A stretch of DNA of 64,000 bases from Diphasiastrum complanatum (GCA_029204225.1 CM055096.1:76414021-76478020), one strand, 5' to 3'. Counted from the stretch's first letter, positions 32,594-44,720 are shown. The notes: generated from the sequence alone by a model not told the origin. Numbers and translations: made by a program.

Positions 32594-35500
32594 ATGGCTG
32601 CTGATGCCGATGTTGAGACATTCGCCTTTCAAGCTGAGATCAACCAGCTGTTGAGTCTGATCATCAACACGTTTTACAGCAATAAGGAGATTTTTCTGAG
32701 GGAGCTGATTAGCAATGCCTCGGATGTGAGTACAGAACGTCATTTTATAGTATTTGATCTATTTTTGTTGGAATGATCTGTGCTCGTAGTGTTCTTATGA
32801 TGTTTATTATATTGCCAGAAAATTTCTGTCTAAATGATTTTCGGGTTTAGTATAGTGTTTGACGGCTTTCTGTTGGAATGATTTGTGCTTCGAAATATTA
32901 TTATGTAATTTTAGTGTTTGATAGATACTTTGTCGGAATGATCTGTGTTCTTAATGATCTCGCGTTTGCTATGGTCTTTGATAGATTTCTGCTGGAATGA
33001 TTTGTGCTCATAATGTTCTGTCATTTATTTTAGTGTTTGATAAATTTCTGTTGAAATAATTTGTACTAATGATAGTCTTACGTTTATTACAGTGGTTGAT
33101 AAGTTTCTGCTGCAATGATCTGTATTCATGATGGTTCTATATTTATTACAGTGTTTGATAAATCCCTGTTTTAATGATATGTTCTCGTCATGATCTCACG
33201 TGTAATCATGGCTTTTGATAACTTACTGTTGGGAAGACTTGTACTCATAATTATTCTATTTGGAGATTTACACTCAGAGCAGCTTGTATTTATGAACAAG
33301 CGCTGCTTTTCATGATTGAAATTTATTGTGACCTCTTTGTTTTTGTGATACGTTGCGGATCAGGCCCTTGACAAGATACGATTCGAGAGCCTCACAGACA
33401 AAAGCAAGTTGGATTCTCAGCCCGAATTGTTCATTCACATCGTTCCCGACAAGGCGACAAACACGTTGTCCGTGATCGATAGCGGTATAGGAATGACCAA
33501 AGCAGGTACCTATGCTTCGGTGATATTTTTGTGCGTTTAGATTTTGATGACCGGCATCTTTCTTTTTTTGCATCTCGTGCTCCTTTGAGGTGGTTTGGAT
33601 GGACAGGACGGTTTATGACTTGGAAATTTGGTGTCCTTTTACAGATTTGGTAAATAATTTGGGGACGATTGCAAGGTCTGGGACTAAAGAATTCATGGAG
33701 GCTTTAGCAGCGGGTGCTGATGTGAGTATGATTGGGCAATTTGGCGTGGGTTTCTACTCCGCGTACCTTGTTGCTGAGAGAGTGGTAGTCACCAGCAAGC
33801 ATAACGACGATGATCAGTATATTTGGGAATCGCATGCAGGAGGCTCTTTCACAATAACAAGGGACACTACAGGCGAACCGTTAGGCAGGGGCACAAAGAT
33901 AACCCTGTACCTGAAGGAAGATCAGGTAAGTCACGGCTTGAAAGATCGGTCCTTCACCTTATCAATCTTAAATAGTAGTGAGCTCTTGGGAAATAGTGTT
34001 TCTTTGTACAAATAATATTTGAATTCATGCTTACCCCTAATACCGGATTTGAATCTTTTGTATTGCTTGTCGCTTGTTTTGTATTGATTCTCACTTGTTT
34101 TGTTGCTGGCAGTTGGAGTACCTGGAGGAAAGGAGGTTGAAGGATTTGATCAAGAAACATTCTGAATTCATTAGCTACCCCATCTCTTTATGGACCGAGA
34201 AAACCACGGAGAAAGAAGTGTCCGATGACGAGGATGAAGATTTGGAAGAGAAAAAAGAAGAGGAGGAAGGGAAAATTCAAGAGATCGACGAAGATAAGGA
34301 AAAAAAGGACAAGAAGAAGAAGAAAGTGAAAGAAGTTTCTCATGAATGGACCTTAGTCAACAAGCAAAAGCCCATATGGATGAGGAAACCAGAAGAGATC
34401 ACCAAGGAAGAGTATGCAGCGTTTTACAAAAGTTTGACCAATGACTGGGAGGAGCATCTGGCTGTAAAGCACTTCTCAGTGGAAGGCCAACTGGAATTCA
34501 AAGCCGTTCTATTTGTTCCTAAAAGAGCTCCATTTGATCTTTTTGACACTCGCAAGAAATTGAACAATATCAAATTATATGTTCGTCGAGTGTTTATCAT
34601 GGACAACTGTGACGAATTGATTCCGGAGTACCTTGGTTTTGTGAAAGGCGTTGTAGATTCTGAGGACTTGCCACTGAACATTTCTAGGGAAATGCTACAG
34701 CAGAATAAGATTTTGAAGGTGATACGCAAAAATCTTGTCAAGAAATGCATCGAAATGTTCACAGAAATTGCTGAGAACAAAGAAGATTATAACAAGTTTT
34801 ATGAAGCCTTTTCCAAAAACATCAAACTTGGCATCCACGAAGATAGCCAAAATAGAGCAAAGCTTGCAGATCTGCTCCGTTACCATTCTACAAAGAGCGG
34901 TGACGAGTTGACTAGTTTGAAGGACTACGTAACAAGGATGAAAGAGGGACAAAGGGACATATATTACATCACAGGTGAGAGTAAGAAAGCGGTGGAAAAC
35001 TCCCCTTTCTTGGAGAAACTGAAGAGAAAAGGTTACGAAGTTCTTTTTATGGTAGATGCAATTGATGAGTATGCCGTGGGCCAATTGAAGGAGTACGAAG
35101 GGAAGAAGCTGGTCTCTGCTACGAAAGAAGGTTTGAAGATCGACGATTCCGAGGAAGAAATCAAGAAGAAAGAAGAGAAGAAAGAAAAGTTTGAAATTCT
35201 GTGCAAGGTTATGAAAGATATTTTGGGTGACAAGGTAGAAAAAGTGGTCGTTTCTGATCGCATCGTGGACTCTCCCTGCTGCCTGGTGACTGGCGAGTAC
35301 GGTTGGACTGCAAACATGGAGAGGATTATGAAAGCTCAGGCGCTTCGTGACAGTAGCATGTCCAGCTACATGTCCAGCAAGAAAACCATGGAAATCAATC
35401 CAGAAAATCCCATCATGGAAGAGTTGAGGAAAAGAGCTGAAGCTGACAAGAATGACAAATCTGTGAAAGATCTTGTTCACTTGCTGTTTGAGACAGCACT

Positions 35501-35684
35501 CCTCACATCAGGATTTAGCTTAGATGACCCCAACACTTTTGGGGCCCGAATTCACAGAATGTTAAAGTTGGGCTTGAGCATCGAAGATGATGCCACCGAC
35601 AACATAGAGACTGATGCTGACATGCCATCTCCAGAAGATGATGCGGATGCAGCAGAGGGCAGTAAGATGGAAGAGGTAGATTAG
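32594..35684 (+). CDS. HSP90: Cytosolic HSP90 chaperone, copy 2 (4 exons)
   Basis: Same product class as copy 1. Exons are 32594-32725, 33364-33505, 33645-33925 and 34113-35684, with GT-AG introns. The joined frame gives 708 residues ending in MEEVD. Exon boundaries are identical to copy 1: after NASD, inside the AD codon following GIGMTK, and after KEDQ. ATPase residues Glu37, Asn41 and Asp83, the [13 protein letters not shown] block, the charged linker (about 214-260) and the middle-domain Arg377 (SREMLQQNK) are all present. An in-frame GTG lies six bases upstream, but the ATG at 32594 matches the family start. The gene is oriented away from copy 1. One extra codon near the C-terminus distinguishes it. 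It appears fully functional. Confidence 0.97.
32726..33363 (+). repeat. HSP90 copy 2 intron 1 minisatellite (about 9 units)
   Basis: The 638-bp intron is nearly filled by degenerate tandem units of about 58-60 bp with the core 'tttctgYtggaatgatYtgt', a middle 'catRatgttct', and the end 'agtgtttgataRa'. I count about nine, against about five in copy 1. This explains most of the intron length difference (638 against 338 bp). Confidence 0.8.
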
Positions 35685-36786
35685 TATGAATAGCCATATT
35701 ATCAGGGTATTCTAAAGAGCATGTTAAAGTTGGAGTTTACGTTTTTGGTGATTCTCTAAGTGTATATGATACATACTGGTCTTGTATAATAATAGAAAGG
35801 GACTTAAATTTTTGGTAGTTCTGTATAAGTGTAGATGATATGCCATCTTGAAATTGAACGTTTTTCATTGTGTGTTCCAATTTCTTGTGCATGTAATTTG
35901 ATTTTCCAACATCATGTTGTATGTTCTCCATTCCCAGGAATGATTGCTCCTACTAAGTTCTTGAGACCCAATTGTTAACCTGGATGTTGTTGCATTATGT
36001 TGCTGTGAAAATTGTTCCATCGGTTGGTTGCCTATGTAGGAACTTGAACTATGTGACTTGGCTGTAAATATTACTCTTCAGTGCTCCTCAAAATTAACAA
36101 TGGAAATTCAGGAAGTCATTTGTTATGTTGAACAATGCGGGAATGTTAAATTTCCCTTTTTTGCAAAGGTCTCGTGTATGGTATGCTAATGCTTTAAGGT
36201 TTAAGTACATAATATGAACCGCAAAGCTGAGTTATTGGAGAGGAGAATAGCGTGAAGGAATCATCTCGAGTTGCCAAACTCTTGCGTCGGCAAAATGAAG
36301 ATTGAATTAGTCCAGAAGATGTTACACCACTCAAAAGGGCCTACATTTCTTCAACACTACGAGAGAATTTTGAGCATGTTACACAACGCATATTGTTTGT
36401 TACAGGCTTGAAAGTTAACAAAACATCTTGTTCTCGAGGCATTACGCTATACTTAATCCAAGTCCCCAAAGTATGGTTATTACACTACCAAATTCTTAGT
36501 ACTTTGAAAGACCTCTGTCGTTAAATGACTCCAAAATAGCAGAGAATCAGCCAATTGGCAACCAAAGAAACCAGTAAGGAAATGTTTGAATATGGTAAGA
36601 GTTTGAACTTAGTTTAGTGAATTTGGCTTGTAGATTGATGGTGCATAGTGGAGAATCTTCCATTGATTTTCATTAAGATCTCGTATAGCATCTATTGACA
36701 GCTGAGATATATATTTGTAATTTACTAATTGCTGCTTATCTGAATTTTGAGAAGCAACTGCACTATCAATACTTGTCTTTGCAAGA
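35685..36786. other. HSP90 copy 2 3' region and spacer
   Basis: The 3' untranslated region runs from 35685; a poly(A) site cannot be placed. No further gene is recognised up to the tandem repeat at 36787. Confidence 0.5.
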
Positions 36787-37024
36787 ACATTTTTATTAGT
36801 ACCTCTATACAAACAATGTAAGATTACTCATTCCTTGTTTGAATGGTAGGAATAGGATAACCGAGTCAGATCTAATTCCCATGTTGAGATGTAATACCTC
36901 TACAAACATTTTTATTAGTACCTCTATACAAACAATGTAAGATTACTCATTCCTTGTTTGAATGGTAGGAATAGGATAACCGAGTCAGATCTAATTCCCA
37001 TGTTGAGATGTAATACCTCTACAA
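36787..37024. repeat. 119-bp perfect tandem duplication
   Basis: Two adjacent copies (36787-36905 and 36906-37024) appear identical by eye. The unit begins acatttttattagtacc and ends gtaatacctctacaa. Identity implies a recent duplication. Confidence 0.95.
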
Positions 37025-37803
37025 AAAAGGGCCTCAACCAAGATAGGAGGAACTGCAAACTCTGCCAATATAATCTGATGCGGAGATTAGAGCTCTAAGT
37101 AAATGTATATTCATGTACATGTGCTATATAGCCTTGCACTCAAATCGGCTTCACAAACTGCGTTGTTGATAAATTGAACCTTTGCACCAAGATCGGTGGA
37201 TAAAAATTGGTCTACGGATGAAGCAAAGAAATTTTTAAACTCTATTGTTGGGTTTTGGCTACCAAAAAGCTGACTGCTAGTTAAGCTACGAGAGAAGAGT
37301 ACGTGCCAAGAAACAGCTATTAATGATTGACCGGTTGACAGACGGATTGCTGATGTCAACAACATAGAAAACACAAATGTGTTTTGTTTGACACCAACAA
37401 ACCCTCCCTCAAACAAAATATCACATTTCTTTTCTGAATTCTACTGTCACCTACATGTAGACTCCACGCCTTCACACACTTTGTGTGTGGTCTACGCAGC
37501 TATACATGGACTGTGATTAAACAGTCTTTCACCTACATGTAGACTCAATACAGAGATGCATGCATTTTGACATATACTGAACGCAATAAGAAGATTATAT
37601 TGATTCAGAAAAACAAAGTCAGATGCTAATGAGTGCAAGATAATAGCGGATAGAAACCGCGCACTCTAAGTTGTCTCTGAGTAACTGAGAATAAGTCTGA
37701 TAATAAGCAGCTCTGTTGATAAGCAATAGCACAATAGCAACTCTAAATAAATCTCTAAAAGACTAAGCTAGAATGAAGTGTCATGTAATAACACTCAGCC
37801 CCT
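37025..37803 (-). mobile_element. Copia-like polypurine tract and LTR remnant
   Basis: On the minus strand gagggagggtt (37411-37400) is followed by TGTTGGTGTCAAAC at 37399, which looks like a polypurine tract and LTR start. No RNase H tail is readable on the internal side. The LTR end is not defined. A minus-strand open frame at 37416-37111 is probably chance. Confidence 0.4.
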
Positions 37804-38010
37804 TCACAATTCTTCTGGCTTCAGGTCTGCACCTTCTACTACATCCCAAAGATCTCTATCTATCAACATCATTCTAAGTTTCAACTTCCAAATGTAGAAG
37901 TTAGAACCATTGAACTTGTCAATGACTCTAGCTTCACTGAGTAATGAAGATGAAGAGCTACCTATATGAGACATGATAATTGTGTATAAATTGAACAAAC
38001 TTAATCTCTC
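37804..38010 (-). pseudogene. Copia A2 gag N-terminus, truncated
   Basis: The minus strand reads MSHIGSSSSSLLSEARVIDKF, split here as MSHIGSSSSSLL and SEARVIDKFNGSNFYIWKLK, then MMLIDRDLWDVVEGADLKPE. It is the same gag start as A1, A3 and A4. It keeps the Trp codon that is mutated in A1, and ends after about 60 codons at 37804. Confidence 0.88.
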
Positions 38011-38027
38011 AGTTTATTTGAGATACT

Positions 38028-38039
38028 GCTCTGATACCA
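38028..38039 (-). promoter_or_regulatory. Copia A2 primer-binding site
   Basis: The minus strand reads TGGTATCAGAGC just inside the LTR end at 38043. It is a perfect initiator Met-tRNA complement. Confidence 0.9.
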
Positions 38040-38042
38040 ATC

Positions 38043-39311
38043 TGATGGGACAAGGGAGATAGGAAGAACGAGAACAAAAAAGAGAGCAGGAATATTGCGG
38101 AACAGCTCTCCCATTCTAATCGTCTGCGAGGTGCAAAACCAGTCTAATAGACAGCTTTTGCTAAAGATAATCACGACTTTATGCGTTCTGAGTGCCCAAC
38201 AGGATCTTAAAAATTAATTCATAGTCTAAAACAAGAGTATAGTCCAACAAAGAGATTGGAGATGGTTTGTATGTGGTACTACTGAAATTAGATTCAACGT
38301 GAAGTATAGTTCTGAAATAAATGGAAGAGCAGTATGATATCACTAGTTCCTTAGGCATCAAAGACAGCCATTGTCTGATCAGAAACTGAGGAGTCGTAGA
38401 CGTCCGTGTTCTGATCAGAGTGAGTATACGAGCGCGATCAAACAGCAATGAAAGTGCATTCAATCACAACATGCATTCATCTATGTTGTACACAGATAAA
38501 AACATGCTGCTACTATATTACACCGAAACACAATACAAATAGCAATTACAACCAAAATTGACGGCGTAATTGGGAGGCTCAAATAATGCGTCTCATGGAC
38601 GGAGCAACCAATAGTCTATGCTTGGATGATCTATTTATAGATTTCATCCGTGTATTAACTACAATAATGATTGTCACCTAATTAGGTAAGTTGTTGTACT
38701 TGGAAGTATATGGCTTTTGTGACAACTATAGTGTATACTGTCAACCCATAAGGAATGTTGACGTGGACGAGGGCGTTGCAAATTCTCTCACTTCGCTTTA
38801 TAAGGGAAGCGGCTTTCTCTCACTTCGCAAATTTGGGAAGTCGTTGGGAACGTTCCTAGTTCAAAGTAAATGACCTTTGGCATTTTTCTCTCTTCGGGAT
38901 TTTGCGAAAAAAGGCGAAGGTGCCCTTAAAAAGACGAAGGTGTCTTTAAAACAGTTTAACATGAAAATAGATGACCTTCGGGAATTGTTTCTCTCTTCAT
39001 GAACTTTTCGTGAACAAAGTCAAAGGTGTTAAAAAAAATTTGAACTTTTGAACTGTCGCGAACATTTCGCGAAAAAGTCGAGGGTGTTTTAAAATAGTTG
39101 AACTTTTGGACTGTCGTGAAACTTTCGCGAAGCTGTCTCGAACATAGTTCATTTCTGCAGACTGTCTCGAAAGTAATGTATTTATGCAAACTTGTTCTAA
39201 ATGCAAGTTTGCGGAAGTCCTTGAAGATGGCCAAGTCTTCAATGAATTCAAGTTATTAAACTTAACATTTGAACTTTGAAATTATGACAACTGTGGGCTT
39301 AATTTCCAACA
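38043..39311 (-). repeat. Family A LTR 2, complete (about 1269 bp)
   Basis: The minus strand starts TGTTGGAAATTAAG at 39311 and ends TTGTCCCATCA at 38043. The TATA-like tctataaatag lies near 38633. U3 holds several motifs of the type TTTCGCGAAA, TTTTTCGC and GCGAAGTGAGAGA. It abuts a copia F integrase on the right, so it probably inserted there. Confidence 0.88.
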
Positions 39312-40314
39312 CTGATATATGTGGCCCAATGCAAACACCATCACTGCTTGGTCCAAAATGATGACAGTTCTAAAAGAACTGTTGTATATTTTCTGAAGCA
39401 CAAATTTGAAGCTTTCGAAATACAAAAAAAATGCTGAATTGTAGACAGGCAAGAAGATCAAAGCACTAAGGAGCGACATTCAGTGAATACATCTCAAACG
39501 AATTCAAAGACTACTGCTCAACAGAAAGGAACAAGTGGACCTTAGTCGAATCTGCCAAATACATGATAACGCATGCTTCGTTGCCCAAATCGTTTTGGCA
39601 ACTTGCTGTTTAGACAACAACTCACATGCGGAATCAATGTATAACTAAAGGCCTCCCTGACAGCAAAGCCCCTCATGAAGTCTAGACAGGATCCAAACCT
39701 TCAATGAAGTACCTGAGAGTATTCGGATGCACTACCTATGCTCATGTCCCGAAGGACAACAGAATGAAACTAGATGAGCATTCATTCAAAACTATTTTTG
39801 TCTGCTATTTTGCTTCTGATGGAATGTATAGACTGTAGAATATAGAAACCTGTAAAGTGTTTACTAATAGAGGTGTGACTTTTATAGAAGATCAGTTTAT
39901 TGATTTGAAGGCCAAAGACCAGATGCAGTCTACAATTTATGCCCCGACAACTGATTCTTTTTGGAAGACAATTTCTATTCCTTCTAGTAGTCACCATGTA
40001 CAATCAGACCCAGAAGAAGGAGAAGAAGCTGCAACTTAGGAACAACCAAATCAGCCGACACGAAGTCGAGTTTCATAGCCAAAAACTTCAACCAGGAGAT
40101 CAACATGAATTCAAACTCAGCTTGTCCCATACATTGATGAATTCGCTCACTATTCTATTCAAGAGCCAACCACAATTGAGAGCTATATTGCGGGCAGATT
40201 CGAATCTTTGGAAAGAAGGAATGGATAAGGAGTACAACTCATTACTGTGGGATTACCAGAAGACAGAAAAGTAATCGACTGTAAATGAATCTTCAAGATC
40301 AAATATAATGCAGA
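39312..40314 (+). pseudogene. Copia F integrase, heavily degraded
   Basis: The plus strand reads DICGPMQTPS (after the first Asp region), EYISNEFKDYCS, LVESAKYMITHASLPKSFW, GLPDSKAPHEV, KYLRVFGCTTYAHVPKD and the post-core block GVTFIEDQFIDL. Then come RT-start traces (SYIAGRFESLERRNG, a mutated 'W..A...E') with stops throughout. It resembles copia B. It ends abruptly where copia G begins. Confidence 0.85.
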
Positions 40315-42164
40315 TTGCAATATCTACAGAAGGAAAGCTTGACTCAGGCAAGCAAGGATGTCTTGTTTGATGAATCTCAAAGTTACAAGTTGTTTCCAAA
40401 TTCATCTGATCTCTTAGGTGATAAAAATCTTGCAACACCCGAGGGGGAGTCTTTTGAAAGTGATATTTTGGAAGATCAAAATCATGTGCCAAAGGAGCCG
40501 AGAAGATCCACAAGGAGCAAGGCCGAGCCTTCAAGGCTCACATACTTTGAGAAAGGAAAGCAAAGGGAAGACACATCTCCTTCTACCTCTTACTCTTTTC
40601 TAACCACGATGCTTGAAGAGCCATCATGTTGTGAAGATGCAAGTAGATCACAAGTTTGGAGAGATGCAATACAAGTAGAGTTTGATGCTTTGATAGATAA
40701 TCAAACTTGGAATCTTGTACACCTTCCATATGGGAAGAAGCCACTTGCATGTAAGTGGATCTATAGATTAAAGTACAATCAAGATGGATCTATAAGTAAG
40801 TACAAAGCTAGATTGGTTGCTAAGGGGTTTCTTCAAACTAAAGGCATAGATTATGAAGAAACATTTGCTCCTGTAGCAAAACTTGTAACCATTAGATTGA
40901 TCATTTGTATTGCTACTTTATTCAAGTGGAATCTCTATCAAATGGATGTGACAAATGCTTTTTTGAATGGCTACTTGGAGGAGGAAATATACATGTTGCA
41001 ACCCGAGGGCTTCATCAAGGATGGTGAGGAGGACAAGGTTTGCCACTTAAGGAAGAGCCTATATGGCTTGAAGCAAGCACCTAGAGCTTGGTACTCTAGG
41101 TTGCATGATTTTCTCTACTCTCTTGGCTTTGTGATTAGCTCTTATGACCCTTCTTTGTACATCAAATGTAATGATGAAAAGATCATCATTTTAGTACTTT
41201 ATGTTGATGATATCATATTGACAGGAAATGATGGTGAAGGCATAAGAAATGTTAAAGTTTCCTTGTCTAGTGAATTCAAGATGGTAGATCTAGGACTTCT
41301 TAAGTTCATACTTGGATAGAAGTTACTAGAGGTCATGATTTTACTTTTATAAGTCAATCAAAGTATGCTACTTCCATTCTTGAGAGGTTTGGCATGAAAT
41401 ATTGTAAAAGGGACACCCCTATGGAGCAAACTTGTAAAGTTACTAATGATTGTGATGAAGCATCCTTTGAGGACATCACACTCTTTAGGAAGCTAATAGG
41501 CTCCTTAATCTATTTGACAATCACTAGACCAGATTTGAATAATAGTGTAAGCAAGTTAAGTCAATATATGCAAGGTCCCTTGATGCATCATTGGAAAAGT
41601 GCCAAGAGAGTGCTTAGATATGTCTCTTCTACTAGATTTTTTGGCATTCTCTATCAAGGATCTAACTTGTACTTGAGAGCATTTTCGGATTCAGATTTTG
41701 TAGGAGATAAGATGGATAGAAGATCCATAAGTGCATTTGTCACTTTTCTTTGTGGAGGAGTGATATCTTGGCTTTCCAAAAAGCAAGATACAATTTCTCT
41801 TTCCTCTTGTGAAGCCGAGTACAAGGCATTGACTTCAACAACCAAAGAACTCCTATGGCTAAGAAGACTTTTGGTGGAGCTTCAAGTGCTAAAGGCCGAG
41901 GAGGTCCCTTGCATCTATTGTGACAATCAAGCTTCTCAAAAAATTGCTACCAATCCGATCTTCCATGCTAGAACAAAGCATATTGAGATAGCTCATCACT
42001 TTGTGAGGGAGAAGGTGCAATCCAAGGAGGCTCAACTTCATCATGTGCCTTCATCCGAGTGCATAGCTGATATCTTAACCAAACCTTTGGCTAAAGATTC
42101 ATTTTTCAAGTTAAGAAATGCTCTTGGAGTTTTAGATATGTGTACATTAGACTTGCCAAGTTAG
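40315..42164 (+). pseudogene. Copia G reverse transcriptase-RNase H, one frameshift
   Basis: A well-preserved copia pol 3' half. RT blocks are WNLVHLPYGKKPLACKWIYR, YKARLVAKGFLQTKGIDYEE, TFAPVAKLVTIRL, YQMDVTNAFLNGYLEEEIYM, SLYGLKQAPRAWYSRL and the catalytic LYVDDIIL. A one-base loss near 41317 creates a stop after KFILG. RNase H resumes with RPDLNNSVSKLSQYM, FSDSDFVGDKMDRRS, LSSCEAEYKAL, YCDNQASQKIA and ADILTKPLAK. RT and RNase H together copy element RNA to DNA. The 5' end is fused to copia F at 40315. Confidence 0.93.
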
Positions 42165-42177
42165 AAGTGAGGAGGAG

Positions 42178-43000
42178 TGTTAAAATATCACTTCCAACTT
42201 GTTGTATCTTGTAGATCTCAAGTTATTTGAGCTTGATATGATCTCACACGTGTGGAGTCTGTTCCCACGTGTGAAAGAATGTACATAAGTCATTTTTATT
42301 AAGTTAGATTGGTTTTAGCTTGATTTACACTATTGTGAAATTGACCTTTGAGTAGAATCTTGAAAATGGTCAAATTGGTCAAACCTTTCGTAAATAGATT
42401 GGACTTCCATGTGAATGAGTTATTACTCACACATGTCAAGATGCCATTCACACGTGTGGATAAGCTTCTAGAAGATAAGATAGGAATATTCCATTAGATC
42501 CTATTTTATAGAGAATATTCCTATAAATGTGGAAGACTAGCTTTTTGTTTTCTAGCCAAAGAGAATAGTCAACTTTGGAAAATGAGCACATATGACTCCC
42601 ATTGGTGGATCTAAATGACTAGGCACTCTTCACACATGTGAAGGCCTGCTGGAAAGTACGCAGCTTGTGGATGTACTTGATCTATAAAGAGATCAACCAA
42701 ATCAATAACAAGTTGATGTGACATTGGCAAACTCTAGTTTTGTTGAGATTTCCACATTTGTCTTGAGTTTTGATGAATGAAATGCATTTGAATGTTAATG
42801 TACTTTACTCTCTGTAAACAAGCCGTACAGGTACTGTCCTCCACACGTGTGAGGCCGCTCATCCATGTTTTTGCTCATTTGATCCATTGCTCTTGCTTAA
42901 ATCATAGTGTAAAGCGTCTAGATCAAGATCTAACATCTAGAACTTGATAGATCTTTGGATTAAGCAATCAATAACTCTTAATGATTGATAGTATAATCAA
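42178..43000 (+). repeat. Copia G 3' LTR
   Basis: The purine tract agtgaggaggag ends at 42177 and the LTR begins TGTTAAAATATC at 42178. A TATA-like ctataaatg lies near 42530. CACACGTGTG palindromes occur at 42245, 42449 and 42842, with near matches elsewhere. The end is not certain (about 42997-43010), because copia A3 sequence follows directly. Confidence 0.75.
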
Positions 43001-43016
43001 TATTTGTCCTTTTTCT

Positions 43017-43760
43017 CTAAAAATTGACATTAGGAATGTGAACAAAACATATACAACCAAAGATTTTTAATTGGCTGACACTAGGCTCGTGTCCATTCCA
43101 CACTTCATAAGGAGTTTTGTTGTTGACGGCTTTGGTGCTGGATCTGTTATGTACGTAACAGGCTGTGGAAGTAGCCTCTGCCCAAAACTTCGTTGGTAGA
43201 TGTGATTGGTGTAGCATGGATATGGCTGAGTTGAGAAGAGTTTGATTCTTCTTTTCTGTGATCCCGTTCTGTTGAGGTGAATAGGAAGGTGGGAGCTGTC
43301 TTCTAATACCATGTTTATCCAGGTAGTCGGACATCTCATTAGAGAGGTATTCGCTGCCACCATCAGTTCGGAGTGCCTTCACTTTTGTAGAAGTTTGTGT
43401 CTCAACCATGGCCTTGAATCTCTCGAAGCATTCAAAGGCTTCAGATTTGTGCTTAATCAACATGACTGTAGACCATCTAGAATAATCATCTATGAAAGAA
43501 ATAAAATAGATTGCATCTCCTAAGGACGGAGTTGGCATTGGACCACAAAGATCACTATGTACAAGATCCAATACATGCTTTTTTTTTATGCAATGTGATT
43601 TTGAAAACTTGCTTCTAGAGTGCTTTCCATAGATGCATGATTCACAAAAGAGAGATTTCCTATCTAATGAAGAAGGGAAATTCAGTCTATCAACTAAATT
43701 ATTACAACGTTTATAAGAATGTGATCTTGTCTTCTCGTGTCCAAATCGACTATGCCACAA
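43017..43760 (-). pseudogene. Copia A3 integrase
   Basis: About 247 open codons, very similar to A1. It contains FCESCIYGKHSR, LVHSDLCGPM, LRTDGGSEYLS, NGITEKKNQTLLN (the A1 'AERKN' is here TEKKN, with the Glu kept) and KIFGCICFVHIP. DDE residues are present. The frame ends at the truncation point. Confidence 0.9.
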
Positions 43761-43950
43761 AACAGTCGTTTACATTTTCATCAGAGATACTAGCTAATGC
43801 AACTGAATTAAAGAGTATGTAAAGATTTTCGACTCTAGTGCATGTAGTTAGAGTAGTATCTTCCTCGAGTATTGTACACTGCTCAGATGAGAAAGTAACA
43901 GTGTAGCCCTCATAAGTTATCTTAGAGACTGATAACAGGTTCTTTGATAA

Positions 43951-44720
43951 CTAAGGAACATGAAGGATGTTAGGAACGCAAATAGATAGATCGTTGTTGA
44001 AGGTGATCTTCATTGTTCCTTTGCCTTCCACACGTATGGTGCTTGAATCTCCGAGATAGATTAAATGATCTCTGTTGTAAGCTGCATACTCGGTAAACCA
44101 TTCCTTGCAAGAGGTCATGTGTTGGGTAGCGTCGCTCTCCAAATACCAGCTATTGTGGTCTTCGTTGCCACTGTTGTTAGCCATTAACAGGTGTGTATCG
44201 TGCTCCTTGAATTTTGCCACATTGGAAGAGTCTGGCTGTTGTTGTTGTTGTTGCTTCTTTGCCTCATTGTGGATGCGGATACTAAGTGTGAGGAACTTCC
44301 TTCTAAGGTGTAACCTGGTAGTTACATCTTGAGTCTCATATAGACTTGATAACAAATCCAAAGCTTCCTTAGAGGTTTTGCATGTGCAGTCAACCGAAGG
44401 CCCATCGTTGGTGTTCAATGCTAGTAGGCCGCAATAAAGGCTTCCTTAGAGGTTTTGCACATGATAACATGGGATATTTGGGAGTCGGCCAGATTGAGTG
44501 TGATACATGTTAAGGCTTTCTGATCTTTGATCTTCCATGTCTTTGCTTGACAACCATCTTCTGGGTTCAGGTCAAAACCTTCTACTACATTCCAAAGATC
44601 TCTATCTATCAATATCATCCGGAGTTTTAACTTCTAGATGTAGAAGTTAGAACCATTGAACTTGTCAATGATTCTAGCCTCGTTGGATGATGAAGACGAA
44701 GAATTACCAATATGAGACAT
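43951..44720 (-). pseudogene. Copia A3 gag-protease, rearranged
   Basis: The minus-strand gag starts near 44720 and is open in 44618-44421 (MILIDRDLWNVVEGFDLNPE and LADSQISHVIMCK). A 57-bp foreign piece (44439-44383) follows. Gag resumes as CKTSKEALDLLSSLYETQDV and RRKFLTLSIRIHNEAKK. Compared with A1, about 110 residues including the zinc knuckle are deleted between FLTLS and IRIHNEA, in frame. The protease site reads WYLESDATQHMT instead of DSGAT, so it is inactive. Confidence 0.87.

Noticed and set aside
34695-35480. Long minus-strand frame opposite HSP90 exon 4
   Set aside because: Antisense shadow of a conserved coding exon, with no independent signal.
37111-37416. Minus-strand 101-codon open frame
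   Set aside because: It begins at a polypurine-tract/LTR-like junction, has no recognisable domain, and no splice structure supports it.
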